64,000 nucleotides of DNA from Lamellibrachia satsuma. Lineage: Eukaryota; Annelida; Polychaeta; Sabellida; Siboglinidae. The notes beneath the pieces are model-generated. The model made no database searches, had not been told where the DNA came from, and saw only the letters and a list, made by a program, of their open reading frames with translations. Numbering within the stretch: the stretch's first letter is position 1; every line of letters begins with the position of its first letter. A program made the translations under genes and the position numbers. Where the stretch lies: the NCBI GenBank assembly GCA_033239005.1, contig BSQZ01000038.1, positions 5,392,501 through 5,456,500 on the forward strand. Reading direction: 5' to 3'. Below are positions 1 through 10,668 of the stretch, piece by piece.

Positions 1-321
1 CTCGTATATAATCCTAATTATATCGCCCCAAATATTGCTTCAACTAGTTTATAAACAACACATTTAAATCGATCATAACTGTTACCATGTGGCTGGTTGA
101 CTGGCTTTTGAGAATAGAATATATAATAATAATAATAATAATATATTTTATTTGATAAAGTGCCAGATCCAATTTTTTATTATTCGTGGCGCTTTACAAG
201 ACAAGTAATTATAAAATTGCTAAATAAACATACAATTACTTACAAATACATTATACAAGCTAGTTAAAATAAGAATATAAAATATATCTAGTGTAATAAA
301 ATATAATATAATAATCATAAA

Positions 322-359
<38 letters not shown>

Positions 360-484
360 TAAAATTATACGAATTAACACTAATAATATATATATATATA
401 TATATAAGTACAGTAATTAAATATACTAAAATAATTATCATAATTAGAGCTCAATAGTGTTAATATTGTGTACAAATAAGAATG

Positions 485-550
<66 letters not shown>

Positions 551-1527
551 AAATAATGTATATGAAGTTATAATTAATAAATGAATATATATAAATAGGT
601 TAATACATAAAAAAGATAAATAAATTAGTGCCGGAACTACCAGTTTGGACTAGAATGAGAGTCAATAAAGATGATATATCTCCATAGCCAACATAGCTGC
701 TGGCGCCACCAAGAGCATTGCAGGTGAATATTAGTTTTGTCTTCGACTACACTATCTATCGCCGACACTATACGACTTGCAATTCAATATTCATGTTATC
801 AAAGTAGCGGTGATATGAACTGTTGTTTTCATTAAAAAAAACATATATTTCGTACATTCGTGATTCAAACGTGATTCGAAGCGAAATAGATTTGCCGAAT
901 CTAACGTACCCGGATGTAACCGACATAATGCTTTGCAAGGCATGTGATTGGTTGATCAATGCAAAGAATTAGAACTGTTGATTGGATGGGCAGGATACAC
1001 TCATTTTATGTTGTCCCTTGGACATAAAAGCCCCTCAAAATAGCATAAAACAGTGGCCTGTACCGATATGTGTTTTGCCGTTGCCTAATAAACCTGTCTA
1101 TAACGATTCATTGTCGCATCGAGGGATCGCGATACTTTTCTCATGATGCAATACTCGATATATTGTCCAAGAAACGCTATACATACACAACACGTTCAAA
1201 CATATCTGCCTACGTCATTGTGTTGAAAGTTGAAACAACGTCAAAATTAAGCCTTGGAAACCGTTTCGAGTCTACCCAATTATAATGTAGTCAACATCAA
1301 TGGAGTCAAATTCGCTTTCTACCTGTATTCTTCACTAGTTTTAGTTATTACATTTTGCCATGAACATTACGCTTTCAGTACAAGTGTACAGTTATGCATT
1401 GCGCATAAATAAATAGTTTTTTACAACCTTGTATCGGTGTGCATCGCGATACGTGTCGTATCATGACACAAATATCGCGATGCGTATCATTACGTGGCTT
1501 AGTATATTTCTAAAGCCCTAATAGCAA
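1..1527. repeat. AT-rich region with (TA)n and (TAA)n microsatellites
   Basis: Long simple (TA)n tracts lie at about 328-354, 388-405 and 486-545, with a (TAA)n-like stretch near 127-145. At 185-205 the text resembles, on the minus strand, the short 3' tail of a LINE or SINE (a GGCGCTTTACAAG-type motif followed by A/T repeats). Between 1120 and 1480 the octamer-like motif ATCGCGAT or close variants recurs several times. No gene with coding character is seen; the short open frames here have no recognisable protein. Confidence 0.7.
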
Positions 1528-1700
1528 AAGGCCCGTTCACACGAGCGATTATTTGTCCGATTAGTCGGACGACACATTGTCGCCCACTCAATTGGACGCA
1601 TTGTTTCTTGAAAGCAACAAGACACGACGCGTCCAACTGGTTGGGCGGCGCTGTGTCGTCAGACGAATCGAACAACTAATCGCTCGTGTGAACGAGCCTT
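1528..1700. mobile_element. MITE with about 38-bp terminal inverted repeats
   Basis: The left end reads AAGGCCCGTTCACACGAGCG and the right end is its near-perfect reverse complement (CGCTCGTGTGAACGAGCCTT at 1681-1700). The inverted similarity continues inward for about 38 bp, so the whole 173 bp could fold into one long hairpin. There is no coding capacity, which is typical of a non-autonomous DNA transposon. GGCCCGTTCACAC-like ends recall PIF/Harbinger or ISL2EU-type elements, but I cannot assign the superfamily. No convincing target-site duplication is visible. A PAN exon begins only 23 bp to the right. Confidence 0.8.
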
Positions 1701-1723
1701 ACCGCTTCATCTGGGGCGAGCAG

Positions 1724-1866
1724 GTTGCGTGAGTGGCATTGCGGCGGTCTATGGCGGCACGAGGGGACCGGGAGGCCTCGTGATCAAGGCGATCTATAAG
1801 TACGTCAACCAGTGCCACATTTCCTGCAGTTTCAACAGTCGGTGCATCGCCTTCGACTTCGACCAG
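1724..1866 (+). CDS. PAN/apple-domain protein, exon with N-terminal part of a PAN domain
   Basis: The exon follows an AG at 1722-1723, begins at codon position 2 and ends at a complete codon before GT at 1867. It encodes about 47 residues with the cysteine order C...C-x3-C-x5-C (QCHISCSFNSRCIAFDFDQ), the spacing seen in the other PAN exons of this window. The domain is completed by the exon at 3186, whose phase matches. PAN domains are extracellular protein- or carbohydrate-binding modules; ligand and function here are unknown. Upstream exons, including a signal peptide, would lie outside the window. The acceptor has little pyrimidine tract. Exon limits are inferred. Confidence 0.6.
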
Positions 1867-3185
1867 GTCGGTCTGTCTCACACTAAGTTGGCCTTTTCGT
1901 GTGCCCAAGCACTTCCATTACCCATGAATCCCCGGTGTATTTGGTTACTAACGGGGACGTGCAACCCTTTCTAAGTTTGTGTGAAAATAAAACAACTACT
2001 ATATAGGTTGAAAATGGGCAATTCGTTCAATTTATTTTGGAGGGTGAATTTAAACGTAATTGCCACTGTGCAAACTGCATTAAATGTAAGATGCCTGCAC
2101 AGTCAGAATAAATAATATGTCTGGATAACTACATACGTGTAGAAAACAAACTGGTATATGTTAGCAATAAAAGTGTGAGCAAACACCCCTTGTCGCTGTT
2201 CCAGCATAACAATTTACAAGGGAAAACGAAACTTAATTAAGACTGCACACAAAGTATGCCCTATTCGCAATTAAGATTACATCAAATTTAAGTTTATAGA
2301 TATTATATGGTTATGGAAATATTAATAACTACCCGAGCTACCCGACGTTGCACGGTAAAAAAAAACTGCAACCACTGCAAGAGTTTATGAGTTCTTGCAC
2401 TACCCAGTCAGTGTTTTGTAGGACAATGCCAGGACAATGCCAGGACAATGACAACTTCCTGCCCTGAAAAGCATGTATAACTTCCGGGTTCGTGTGTGGA
2501 CGTTTGACGTAGATCACATAATTCGCAAGAATTGTAGAGAACACACAAAACATTGCTAACAACTGTACGTACTATTGTTCTGAGTTACGAAATCTAACGT
2601 CAAACGTCCACGATACGATATACGAACCATCCCCTTAAGCATCCGGGTTACAAAATGTTAGCCCCCATACATGCGCAACTGAGAAAGATACGAGGGAACA
2701 GACATACAGAGTCACAAACAACTTTATATTTTAGAAGACTATATTTAGTCTCACTTAAGGAAGATCAAAGAATAAGAGGACACTAAGTAGCGTTAATCAA
2801 GTAGCAATGTTGATTGGATATCAGAACTATTAATTTTCACAGTGGACAATGGAACAAATTATCTGCTGATTGCGTAAATGCTAACAGCTTGACATATATC
2901 TTAGAAGGCCGGTACACCCAGATAAATAATCGTTGAACTTTCGGTGAGCCAATGGTTTCCTAGTCCACTTGACATCTAGAGCATTAACTTTGGGTGGCAA
3001 TCTTGTTAAATCGTATAGTGCTACATAACTGTAATTCCACTAAACATATCCATTCTGACGTCTTGTTGCCACTTATAGTAATTAACACATAATCAACTGT
3101 GTAACAAGGATTGTACCACGGGGTTACGGGAATTGATTGTAGCTGTGCTACATATTTTTTCAAATGTAAACCGTACGTTCTCCAG
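1867..3185 (+). other. Intron within PAN domain 1; holds a LINE 3' fragment
   Basis: This is the inferred intron between the two halves of the first PAN domain. Apart from the LINE 3'-UTR fragment at about 2926-3030 I see no gene, only unique AT-rich text. Confidence 0.5.
2926..3030 (+). mobile_element. CR1/jockey-like LINE, 3'-UTR fragment
   Basis: The stretch from TCGTTGAACTTTCGGTGAGC through TGGCAATCTTGTTAAATC aligns by eye with the 3' untranslated end of the LINE at 55205-55300 (TTGTTGGACTCTCGATAAGC through ATGGCAAATCTTGTTAAATC), with many substitutions. It is the same family, the same strand, and retains only the 3' terminus, as expected for 5'-truncated target-primed insertions. Confidence 0.7.
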
Positions 3186-3320
3186 AAGCGAGGAGAGTGC
3201 ACCATCTATTTTCCGCCGAAAGACGCCCACGCCCCTAGCGTCGAGCTCACGCAGTCCGCAGACACAACTAACTACCTACTGAAGCGATGTCATCACCGCA
3301 TAAAAGGTTATAAAATATAA
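3186..3320 (+). CDS. PAN/apple-domain protein, exon with C-terminal part of PAN domain 1
   Basis: After the acceptor TTCTCCAG at 3178-3185 the frame reads KRGECTIYFPPK... and ends ...NYLLKRCHH, giving the fifth and sixth PAN cysteines. The start phase (0) fits the exon ending at 1866. The frame stops at 3318-3320 after RIKGYKI. Either this is the last exon of a separate one-domain gene, or a donor lies near 3309 (AAAG/GTTATA, weak, phase 1) and it continues to the 5968 exon. No AATAAA is seen close downstream, so the end is uncertain. Confidence 0.55.
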   Translation, partial: KRGECTIYFPPKDAHAPSVELTQSADTTNYLLKRCHHRIKGYKI

Positions 3321-4188
3321 TTATGTTGTGCGTCCTCTTCACATACTTCTATTACCCTCTTTTATTTTTTGCATTCTGTTTCACAATCTATCCTCTTCCA
3401 TTCTTTGGATGTCCTGTCTATTACAGTATGTTCACTAATAACTTCCTTTTCATTCGCTTCTACATTCGTGATTGATAAACCAGTCGTTTTGACAGTTATA
3501 TCATAATAAGTATATGTATAACGATCATATTATGTTCCTTTCTTCACTTTACTTTTCATTTGACTTTTAATATTTCTTTCTATTATTAGTAACTGTTTAA
3601 CAAGTTTTTGTCACACATGAGACGTTCTTGCGTCTCACAGGAAAAAATCCCATCATTTATGTTATGCCGTCATCACTGTTGTCTGAATGGCACGTTTTTA
3701 CACTGGATATAACAACCTCCTATTTGGTATTCAGCTTGCACAACGTCCTACTTCAAACGCTACAATTTAATGATGAAGAAAGGTTCGACTCTGCAAGACG
3801 GAGACTTCGATACAGCAGAACAGGTTTGACTTCCTGTCTGATATTCTACTTTGTTTAATGTAACTTGCCATCATGTAGCCTAAGGCAAAATAAGTCTAAA
3901 TGTATTGTTTACAATTAAACAGGGAACACATTTTAGTCCGCCAAAAATACACTTGTAATAGTGACAAAACAGTTCAGTATAAAAAAGAATATTCTCAAAA
4001 CATTAATATTGTTTGCATATTTTACAACACGTATTAAGAAAGCTTGGTAGTGTGTTATGTTCTCTCAAAACTAAGAAATGTCCAGGCTGTCGTTATATTG
4101 GTCTGACGACGTGTCACTTACCTGTAGGTCTACTTCCGTGTTAACGTATTGTCGTGTCTGAGAGCAACAATAGCAGCGGCTTCAGTCA
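3321..4188 (+). other. Intron or intergenic sequence with no recognised feature
   Basis: AT-rich unique sequence between the exon at 3186-3320 and the 53-bp minisatellite. I looked for the missing N-terminal half of the second PAN domain (a phase 1 to phase 0 exon) and found no convincing candidate. Confidence 0.4.
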
Positions 4189-5560
4189 GTGTTTAGAGAT
4201 CGAGGTGACCAGCTCCATGAGGCGCACTGAGTCCACAACCAGTGTTTAGAGATCGAGATGACCAGCTCCGTGAGGCGCACTGAGTCCACAACCAGTGTTT
4301 AGAGATCGAGATGACCAGCTCCGTGAGGCGCACTGAGTCCACAACAAGTGTTTAGAGATCGAGGTGACCAGCTCCGTGAGGCGCACTGAGTCCACAACCA
4401 GTGTTTAGAGATCGAGATGACCAGCTCCATGAGGCGCACTGAGTCCACAACCAGTGTTTAGAGATCGAGATGACCAGCTCCGTGAGGCGCACTGAGTCCA
4501 CAACCAGTGTTTAGAGATCGTGGTGACCAGCTCCACGAGGCGCACTGAGTCCACAACAAGTGTTTAGAGATCGAGGTGACCAGCTCCGTGAGGCGCACTG
4601 AGTCCACAACCAGTGTTTAGAGATCGAGATGACCAGCTCCGTGAGGCGCACTGAGTCCACAACCAGTGTTTAGAGATCGAGATGACCAGCTCCGTGAGGC
4701 GCACTGAGTCCACAACCAGTGTTTAGAGATCGAGATGACCAGCTCCGTGAGACGCACTGAGTCCACAACCAGTGTTTAGAGATCGAGGTGACCAGCTCCG
4801 CGAGGCGCACTGAGTCCACAACCAGTGTTTAGAGATCGAGGTGACCAGCTCCACGAGGCGCACTGAGTCCACAACCAGTGTTTAGAGATCGAGGTGACCA
4901 GCTCCGCGAGGCGCACTGAGTCCACAAGCAGTGTTTAGAGATCGAGGTGACCAGCTCCGCGAGGCGCACTGAATCCACAACCAGTGATTAGAGATCGAGG
5001 TGACCAGCTCCGCAAGGCGCACTGAGTCCACAACCAGTGATTAGAGATCGAGGGACCAGCTCCGCGAGGCGCACTGAGTCCACAACCAGTGTTTAGAGAT
5101 CGAGATGACCAGCTCCGCGAATCGCACTGAATCCACAACCAGTGTTTAGAGATCGAGATGACCAGCTCCGCGAGGCGCACTGAGTCCACAAACAGTGTTT
5201 AGAGATCGAGATGACCAGCTCCGCGAGGCGCACTGAGTCCACAACCAGTGTTTCGTGATCGAGATGACCAGCTCCGCGAGGCGCACTGAGTCCACAACCA
5301 GTGATTAGAGATCGAGGTGACCAGCTCCGCGAGGCGCACTGAGTCCACAACCAGTGCTTAGAGATCGAGATGACCAGCTCCACGAGGCGCACTGAGTCCA
5401 CAACCAGTGATTAGAGATCGAGGTGACCAGCTCCGCGAATCGCACTGAATCCACAACCAGTGTTTAGAGATCGAGATGACCAGCTCCGCGAGGCGCACTG
5501 AGTCCACAACCAGTGTTTAGAGATCGAGATATCCAGCTCCGTGAGGTGCACTGAATCCAC
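4189..5560. repeat. 53-bp minisatellite, about 26 copies
   Basis: The unit begins GTGTTTAGAGATCGAGATGA and continues CCAGCTCCGTGAGGCGCACT, ending in GAGTCCACAACCA. Starts at 4191 and 4244 give the 53-bp period. Units differ at a few positions (GTG/GCG/ACG after CTCC, GAT/GGT), and one unit near 5041-5070 lacks a base. The left breakpoint of the tandem duplication lies inside this array at about 5009. Open minus-strand frames across it simply reflect the period not being a multiple of three. Confidence 0.95.
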
Positions 5561-5967
5561 AACCGGTTTTCTTCATTTCCGTGTGTAGGATCCTTTACTT
5601 CCCCTGACAGAGATACTAGATAAAAGGGACCAACGGCTTTTGGTATATCTTCCGAAAGACACGGGCAAAGTGTGGTGAACTAAACTGCCCAAGTTTCCAA
5701 ACGGCCACAAGTAGTTTCGATCCTCGATTCCCCTCCACCGAAAGTTCGACCCTCTGCTACACGACGCTCACTGCGCCCCACTAATGGTAACTTATCATTT
5801 TGCGTGCGTTCGTGCGTGCGTGAATTAACCAACCAAGTGTTTTTTTTTTTATAATTAGTTAATTGTTAGTTTATATTGCTAATAACGACACGATGGAAAA
5901 TTGTCGATGAACGATGGCATCCGTCAACAACCGGTTGTTTGTTTTAATGTCGTCCTTGCCTTGGCAG

Positions 5968-6130
5968 TGTAAAGTCGCGTGCCTGTTTGATCCCGATTGC
6001 ATGGCCATCGAGTTCGTCTTGTCTCGCTCCAAGTGTTACCTTCACACCAGGGCCAGCAACGACGAGTTGTTGATGCCTTACGCTCAGTCGGACTACTACG
6101 AACTGCGACGTTGTCAGGCGCCCACAGAAC
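5968..6130 (+). CDS. PAN exon D, copy A (C-terminal part of a PAN domain)
   Basis: The acceptor is pyrimidine-rich (CCTTGCCTTGGCAG) and the donor is C/GTAAGA. The frame encodes CKVACLFDPDCMAIEF...SKCYLH...YYELRRCQAPTE, supplying PAN cysteines 2-6 with the C-x3-C-x5-C core. It starts in phase 0 and ends in phase 1. The first strand and first cysteine of this domain must come from an upstream exon that I did not find. An in-frame ATG at 5914 exists, but the text before the acceptor looks intronic. It joins in phase to the exon at 6944. Confidence 0.75.
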
Positions 6131-6534
6131 GTAAGAATCAATCCGTAAGGCAACGTTTATGAGATGGTTGATATATTTTGTGCGTCGCCGCTATCGCTGC
6201 CGGTACTGCTGCCGCCGCTCCTGCCGTTTATTATAATATGTTTTATTATATATCCAATATAATTATTAAATCAGTTCGTAAACCCATATGCTGAACTCCA
6301 TCTGGCAGTTAGTGATATTGAAAACTGAGGCTGTGTAAGAGTAACGTTCTTGTTGTACTTCTCTGCGGCTCTGAGTGCCATAGCAAGGCTAGCACTCCAG
6401 CTTGGTATCTCTAGAATAGGTTCTCCGGAAGATTTTTGGGGTATTTTGACCCAACACGACCACGAATGAAGAGCTGATATCCAGATGAAATACAACATCC
6501 CTGGCCACACATATAGAGACGAAGGTGGAGATGG

Positions 6535-6750
6535 CTAGTGCAAGGCTATGGCAAGTGTGCCGAATGTCCTCGGGCGGACTGCCCAAGACAGCGTTACGCT
6601 AAGCAGTGCAAATATGGAAAAATTAGATGGGGTCGCTCAAAGAAAACATGGAGAAGGACCGTGGAAAGGAAAATGAAGGCTTGGGACACCATCACCAGGC
6701 GGGCTGCAGACAGACAACAGTGGCGCTCTCTAAGTCGTAAATTTTTCGAA
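6535..6750 (+). mobile_element. LINE C-terminal remnant, copy A
   Basis: Two frames together give the conserved tail of non-LTR retrotransposon polyproteins: VCRMSSGGLPKTALR in one frame, then GRSKKTWRRTVERKMK and RRAADRQQWRSL after a frameshift. The fragment is decayed, on the plus strand, within the intron between PAN exons D and E, and is repeated at 14386. It is a different LINE family from the one at 52580. The rest of the intron (6131-6534) shows no recognised feature. Confidence 0.7.
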
Positions 6751-6943
6751 CTTACTAGCTTTGAAATTGACATGGGATGACGTCACGTGTATTAGATAAC
6801 TGTACCGTGTATGTGCTATACAAACTTCCACAACAGTCACTCCTGATTATGTGGCAACATTCTTGACGTTTATCCAATAAAGTGTATATGATATCGAATT
6901 CGTATTGTACTGTTGTTGTACTGGTGTTGTACTGGTGTTGCAG

Positions 6944-7188
6944 CATGCACGGGGAGTTACTTCGTCAAGTGGCAGAACATGTGTACGAAGGAGTCGAGAA
7001 ACAGCCGCTGCCGTACACATTAGACCAGTGCCAGCAGGCGTGTCTGTACAACGACCGTTGCCAAGGTCTCGACTACGAGTGGCGTGGAGAGTACTGCTGG
7101 CTGAAGCTGAACACCGACAAACAGGCACTCATTCCGCACCACCATATTGACCATCACGTGCTTGTCCGCTGCGACGTCGTTCAGCTGG
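6944..7188 (+). pseudogene. PAN exon E, copy A, with one-base deletion (frameshift)
   Basis: The limits are an acceptor at 6942-6943 (GGTGTTGCAG) and a donor G/GTGAGT at 7189. Copy B has GAAGGGAGTC where this copy has GAAGGAGTC (6988-6996). Loss of one G shifts the frame inside the PAN domain, so the phase-1 reading coming from exon D cannot continue. The intact domain is described at 14795. A homopolymer base-calling error is a likely alternative to a real mutation. Confidence 0.75.
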
Positions 7189-8861
7189 GTGAGTATATGT
7201 GCTGGTGCATGGGCCAAGCCCCATATACACCATAGACACAACATATATTCATTAAATTACTTAACTTCTTTTATAATCATGCAACTTTATGCAAATTAGG
7301 CTGATACGAAATGGTCAAATGTTACAGTTTTTTTACATATTTGAAATCTGTCTACACATCTATTGGTGTTTCAAATTCTATTGACAAACATTGAACCGAA
7401 CTGTTTTTATTACATTTTAATACAAATATGCCCAACTTCTGGGGCTATTTTCTGGTTCATTCTAACTATATTAGAGTAGACCCAAAATCTGAAAAACCGT
7501 GTTCAACTTGACATTTAAAAAAATCATATCTCTCAAAGTATTTTAATTGTTTTTTAATCGTTGTTGCACATTTCAATTCCTCGTGGTTACCTCTGTATCA
7601 TAAACAAATATTAAACAAAATACATCTGCAATTTGAAATTGTCATTGACATCCATACTAAAGTTTAACTTTATAAATAGTCATTCAATCACACATGTGCA
7701 TTCACACAAATCAGCGAAGCTGAACGAACGTAGAAATACTTATAATTTCATATTAATCATTGCATAACAGACGTAGTGCAGCGCAATACCTCGAAATGTA
7801 CGTGTCTGAAAATACATCTGCAAGGAACACCAATGGAGGACCACACTGCTGGCAATTGTGTTATATTAGTTGATCACCAGGTGCCAGCACCAAACTGGTT
7901 ACAAAATTACGGTAGCTGTGCAGTGTCTAGCAATTTATTTTTGCCCGCACCGAAAGTGCATGTAAGCTAAATATGCGCCGATTTGAATTCGAAGTCTTTC
8001 TGTTCAGTTTTAATTAGTTCAATTTTCTTCCATGATCACATTTGAAAGCGTTCAAGATAATGGATACCGGTAATACCGACGCGGTGGCTCAATGCACGCC
8101 TCGTGACAAGAAGGCAATGCCTTCAGGCGTCTAGCCGACTCGCCTAACATTTGGCATGTAGAAACGAACGAAGTGTGCGTGGGTGCTTTCGGGTTATTCT
8201 GAAAGCCATATATCCGTTCTACATTGTTAGTAGGACCGATCGAATACATCCTGCACATGGGGTTAATGTATAAACTTGTGTGCACGGGTCTCTAACTACG
8301 CAATGTGCCATAGTCACATTAAATCTGCCTATTACATAGACATGAGCCCGGGGGTACTCCCTACATTGAGGTATACCTGTATGTGCCGTGCATATGTCCC
8401 TGCTTTTGGCCATTTTTTCCCAATTAAACCTGATAATTCTCTTTTTCATCGAAGAGGAAATTTCCCAATGAAAACGTTCCGCACAGACTTACCTTACACT
8501 TATAGATATTAAATAAATTGTTCAATAATTCTCTCTTTGGTGACCATAAATTTCTTGATTTCTCTCTCTCTCTCTTCGTGTACTCCATGGGGCTCTGGCG
8601 GCACACCCCACCGCTTTGGTATGGCAGTACCCCCGGGGGCATGAGTGGCTCATCAAGGGGGCATTGGGTCATGCTCCCTTGGCTTAAATGTTACCCGTAT
8701 ATAATATATTGATCCTCTACATGGTAACATGATAAGCTAATGGATAAGGCACCAGCCTCTCCCCTATGACTTCCCCTTAGAGAGATCCTATATACGTCAC
8801 TTCATTACTAGCTGTACTGGAAGAACATTTATGCTATCTTGTCTATTTTCAAATGTTACAG
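7189..8861 (+). other. Intron between PAN exons E and F, copy A
   Basis: 1.67-kb intron with GTGAGT donor and TGTTACAG acceptor. It holds the MITE at 8341-8645 and a CT-rich run near 8560. The stretch at 8075-8110 (GCGGTGGCTCAATGC) weakly recalls a tRNA-like A box, but no B box follows. Otherwise unique. Confidence 0.6.
8341..8645. mobile_element. MITE with CCCGGGGGTACT inverted termini, copy A
   Basis: The left end CATGAGCCCGGGGGTACTCC (8341-8360) is inverted at the right as AGTACCCCCGGGGGCATGAG (8625-8644). About 300 bp with no coding capacity lie between. Repeats starting GGGGGTACTCCC are, to my recollection, widespread in marine invertebrate genomes. The G/C runs at both ends differ in length from copy B. 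Confidence 0.65.
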
Positions 8862-9175
8862 AATGTATACAGGATTCGTTCGTCCGGTGGGGCCTCATGC
8901 AGGTCGAGGGTGGCACGTTCCAGCAAGACATCCACACACTGGACGCTTGCCAGAGTGCCTGTCTCAATGCGCTCGCTTGTATCGCCGTAGATTACTCCTC
9001 GCTTATGTCGCATTGCTGGGTGCACCACGCAACGACCAACCTGTTCCTTCAACCAAACAGAGCCGTCGATCATTACCGCCTCCATCGCTGTAACCGAACA
9101 GAAAGTGTTGCCAACGACAACGACTACAGCAGCGGCCATTACAGAGAAACACCGGACAAGTATAATCGACGTTAA
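8862..9175 (+). CDS. PAN exon F, copy A: last PAN domain and C-terminus
   Basis: The acceptor is AAATGTTACAG; the exon starts in phase 1 and runs to TAA at 9173-9175. It encodes one complete PAN domain with all six cysteines (ECIQDSFVRW..., DACQSACLNALACIAVDY, MSHCWVH, YRLHRC) and a hydrophilic tail ending DKYNRR. There is no membrane segment or GPI-type end, so the protein is probably secreted. AATAAA follows 48 bp after the stop. The exon is identical in sequence to copy B. Confidence 0.8.
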
Positions 9176-9222
9176 CATAAATGTGTTTTTCTTCCCATTG
9201 TTGTATTAAGCGTAAATTTGTG

Positions 9223-9228
9223 AATAAA
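9223..9228 (+). promoter_or_regulatory. Poly(A) signal of PAN gene, copy A
   Basis: AATAAA 48 bp downstream of the PAN stop codon. A second AATAAA lies near 9294. Confidence 0.6.
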
Positions 9229-10195
9229 CCTATAAAAATGAATTTGAGAATTGTTATGAATTAGAAGACTCATCGCAGCTATGAGGTGCTCTGAATAAAC
9301 ATGTGTTGCATATTGCAAAGGTTCCAAGCTTTGGGAAGGACAGTTTTGTTGTTGTTGTTGTTGTTGTAAATGTTTGCATTCCTCCTGCTTCTCCGTCGTT
9401 TTCAAATAATTTCCTTCTTTTTTAAACCGCTTCTACATTTCCTATTTAAAGTGTTTATACAGAGAATCCATACAATGACCTTGATTTTTCACAAATTTCA
9501 CAATTGTGGGAAGGGGTTACCTGTTTTACACGCGCACTCCCTCCTTCCTTTTTCATATCCAGTAGGAGAATCTGAATCTGTTTCCTCATAATTCTTCAAC
9601 TTGGCACATCTGCTACTTGTAGGTATACATATATGTACATAGAGCCGGGGAGCCTGAGGTATGGCCCCAATATGCTCGCAGAAACAGCCTTGTGCTACAC
9701 CATGTAGATACTGACCACCTTTGCCATTTCTGCCTAATTTTGACCGGACTCGATCAAAAATTATTTAATTGTTCATCCGATGAATTCACCAAAACAAAAC
9801 ACATTTGTTCAAACAAGCGTCATATGTCGTATGGTGGGTGACATGCACACCTTTCCATTATTCAAGAAATTAGTCTGAAACAAGACGAGCGAAACTAATC
9901 GAATTGAGGATTGAGGGACCATTAATATTATAAAGAAAATATAACCTGTTCATGTCACAATCCATATACCAAATTACAAAGATACGATTACCCGGTCCAC
10001 TTACAATTTTTTTTCGGTTAGTCGAATATCTTAATTATTCAATTGTTGACTCTTCTTGTTTTTTATTCTACATGCGATGACACAACTTGGTGAACATTTC
10101 CAGACTTATTTTATTCTAAACCGCGGATGGCAAGCTTTATATATTTTTTTAAACTCTGTTAAATAACAATTGGCAGTGTTACCCTCTTTAGCCAC
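9229..10195. other. Intergenic region between PAN gene and CLTC promoter, copy A
   Basis: Includes a (TTG)n run at about 9345-9367 and otherwise AT-rich unique DNA. No gene is seen. Confidence 0.6.
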
Positions 10196-10626
10196 CGTAA
10201 ATAATCGCGCGCGCGATCGCTATTACGGAAGTAAATATCCACGTGATGGTGAAGCGGAAATTGTTCATGTGGCAGCCGGCTGACCAGTGTTCTTCGGTTT
10301 CGAATGTAGTTCTCACTCATTTTAATAATTACATAGTCTCAGTACAACTATTGAAAATTTTCGATATGGAAATACATTATAAATTATGTACTAATGTATG
10401 CTATGAAGATATTTATTTTTAAACAACACATTTAATTATTGCTATTTTTAGATTATGTCTCATGAATTGGCTGGACTACTTTTCGCTTTCGCCGAAGCGG
10501 TGGTGGCCATCTTGACTCAGGTTGGGAAACAGTGTGGTTGGGAAACCGTTGACGTTACTATTGTTATTTAGAAGAAACTACAATACATTATTGAATTTGA
10601 AGGTCTCATTTGGAAATCGGAAAACC
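10196..10626 (+). promoter_or_regulatory. CLTC promoter and 5'UTR, copy A
   Basis: The text matches the copy B promoter at 18060-18490: a CpG-rich palindromic GCGCGCGCGATCGC block, ACGGAAGTA (ETS-like), CACGTG (E-box) and GGCCATCTTG (YY1-like) within 430 bp of the ATG. No TATA box is evident. These are typical housekeeping-promoter elements; activity is inferred. Confidence 0.5.
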
Positions 10627-10668
10627 ATGGCGCAAATACTGCCTATACGATTTCAAGAGCATATACAG
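10627..10668 (+). CDS. CLTC: Clathrin heavy chain exon 1, duplicate copy A
   Basis: ATG plus 13 codons (MAQILPIRFQEHIQ) followed by the donor GTTAGT. It is identical to the exon at 18491. As the donor is intact, a transcript from this promoter could splice directly to exon 2 at 29795 in frame, making this a potential alternative first exon that encodes the same residues. It could equally be an unused partial copy or an assembly duplicate. Confidence 0.8.

Noticed and set aside
4189..5560. Possible CRISPR-like array (regular 53-bp repeats)
   Set aside because: The whole 53-bp unit is repeated with no unique spacers, and the genome is clearly animal. It is a minisatellite.
5580..5800. Candidate upstream PAN exon (frame containing RLLVYLPKDTGKVW after a GTGTGTAG acceptor)
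   Set aside because: Slight resemblance to the exon at 3186, but no cysteines, an early stop and no suitable donor.
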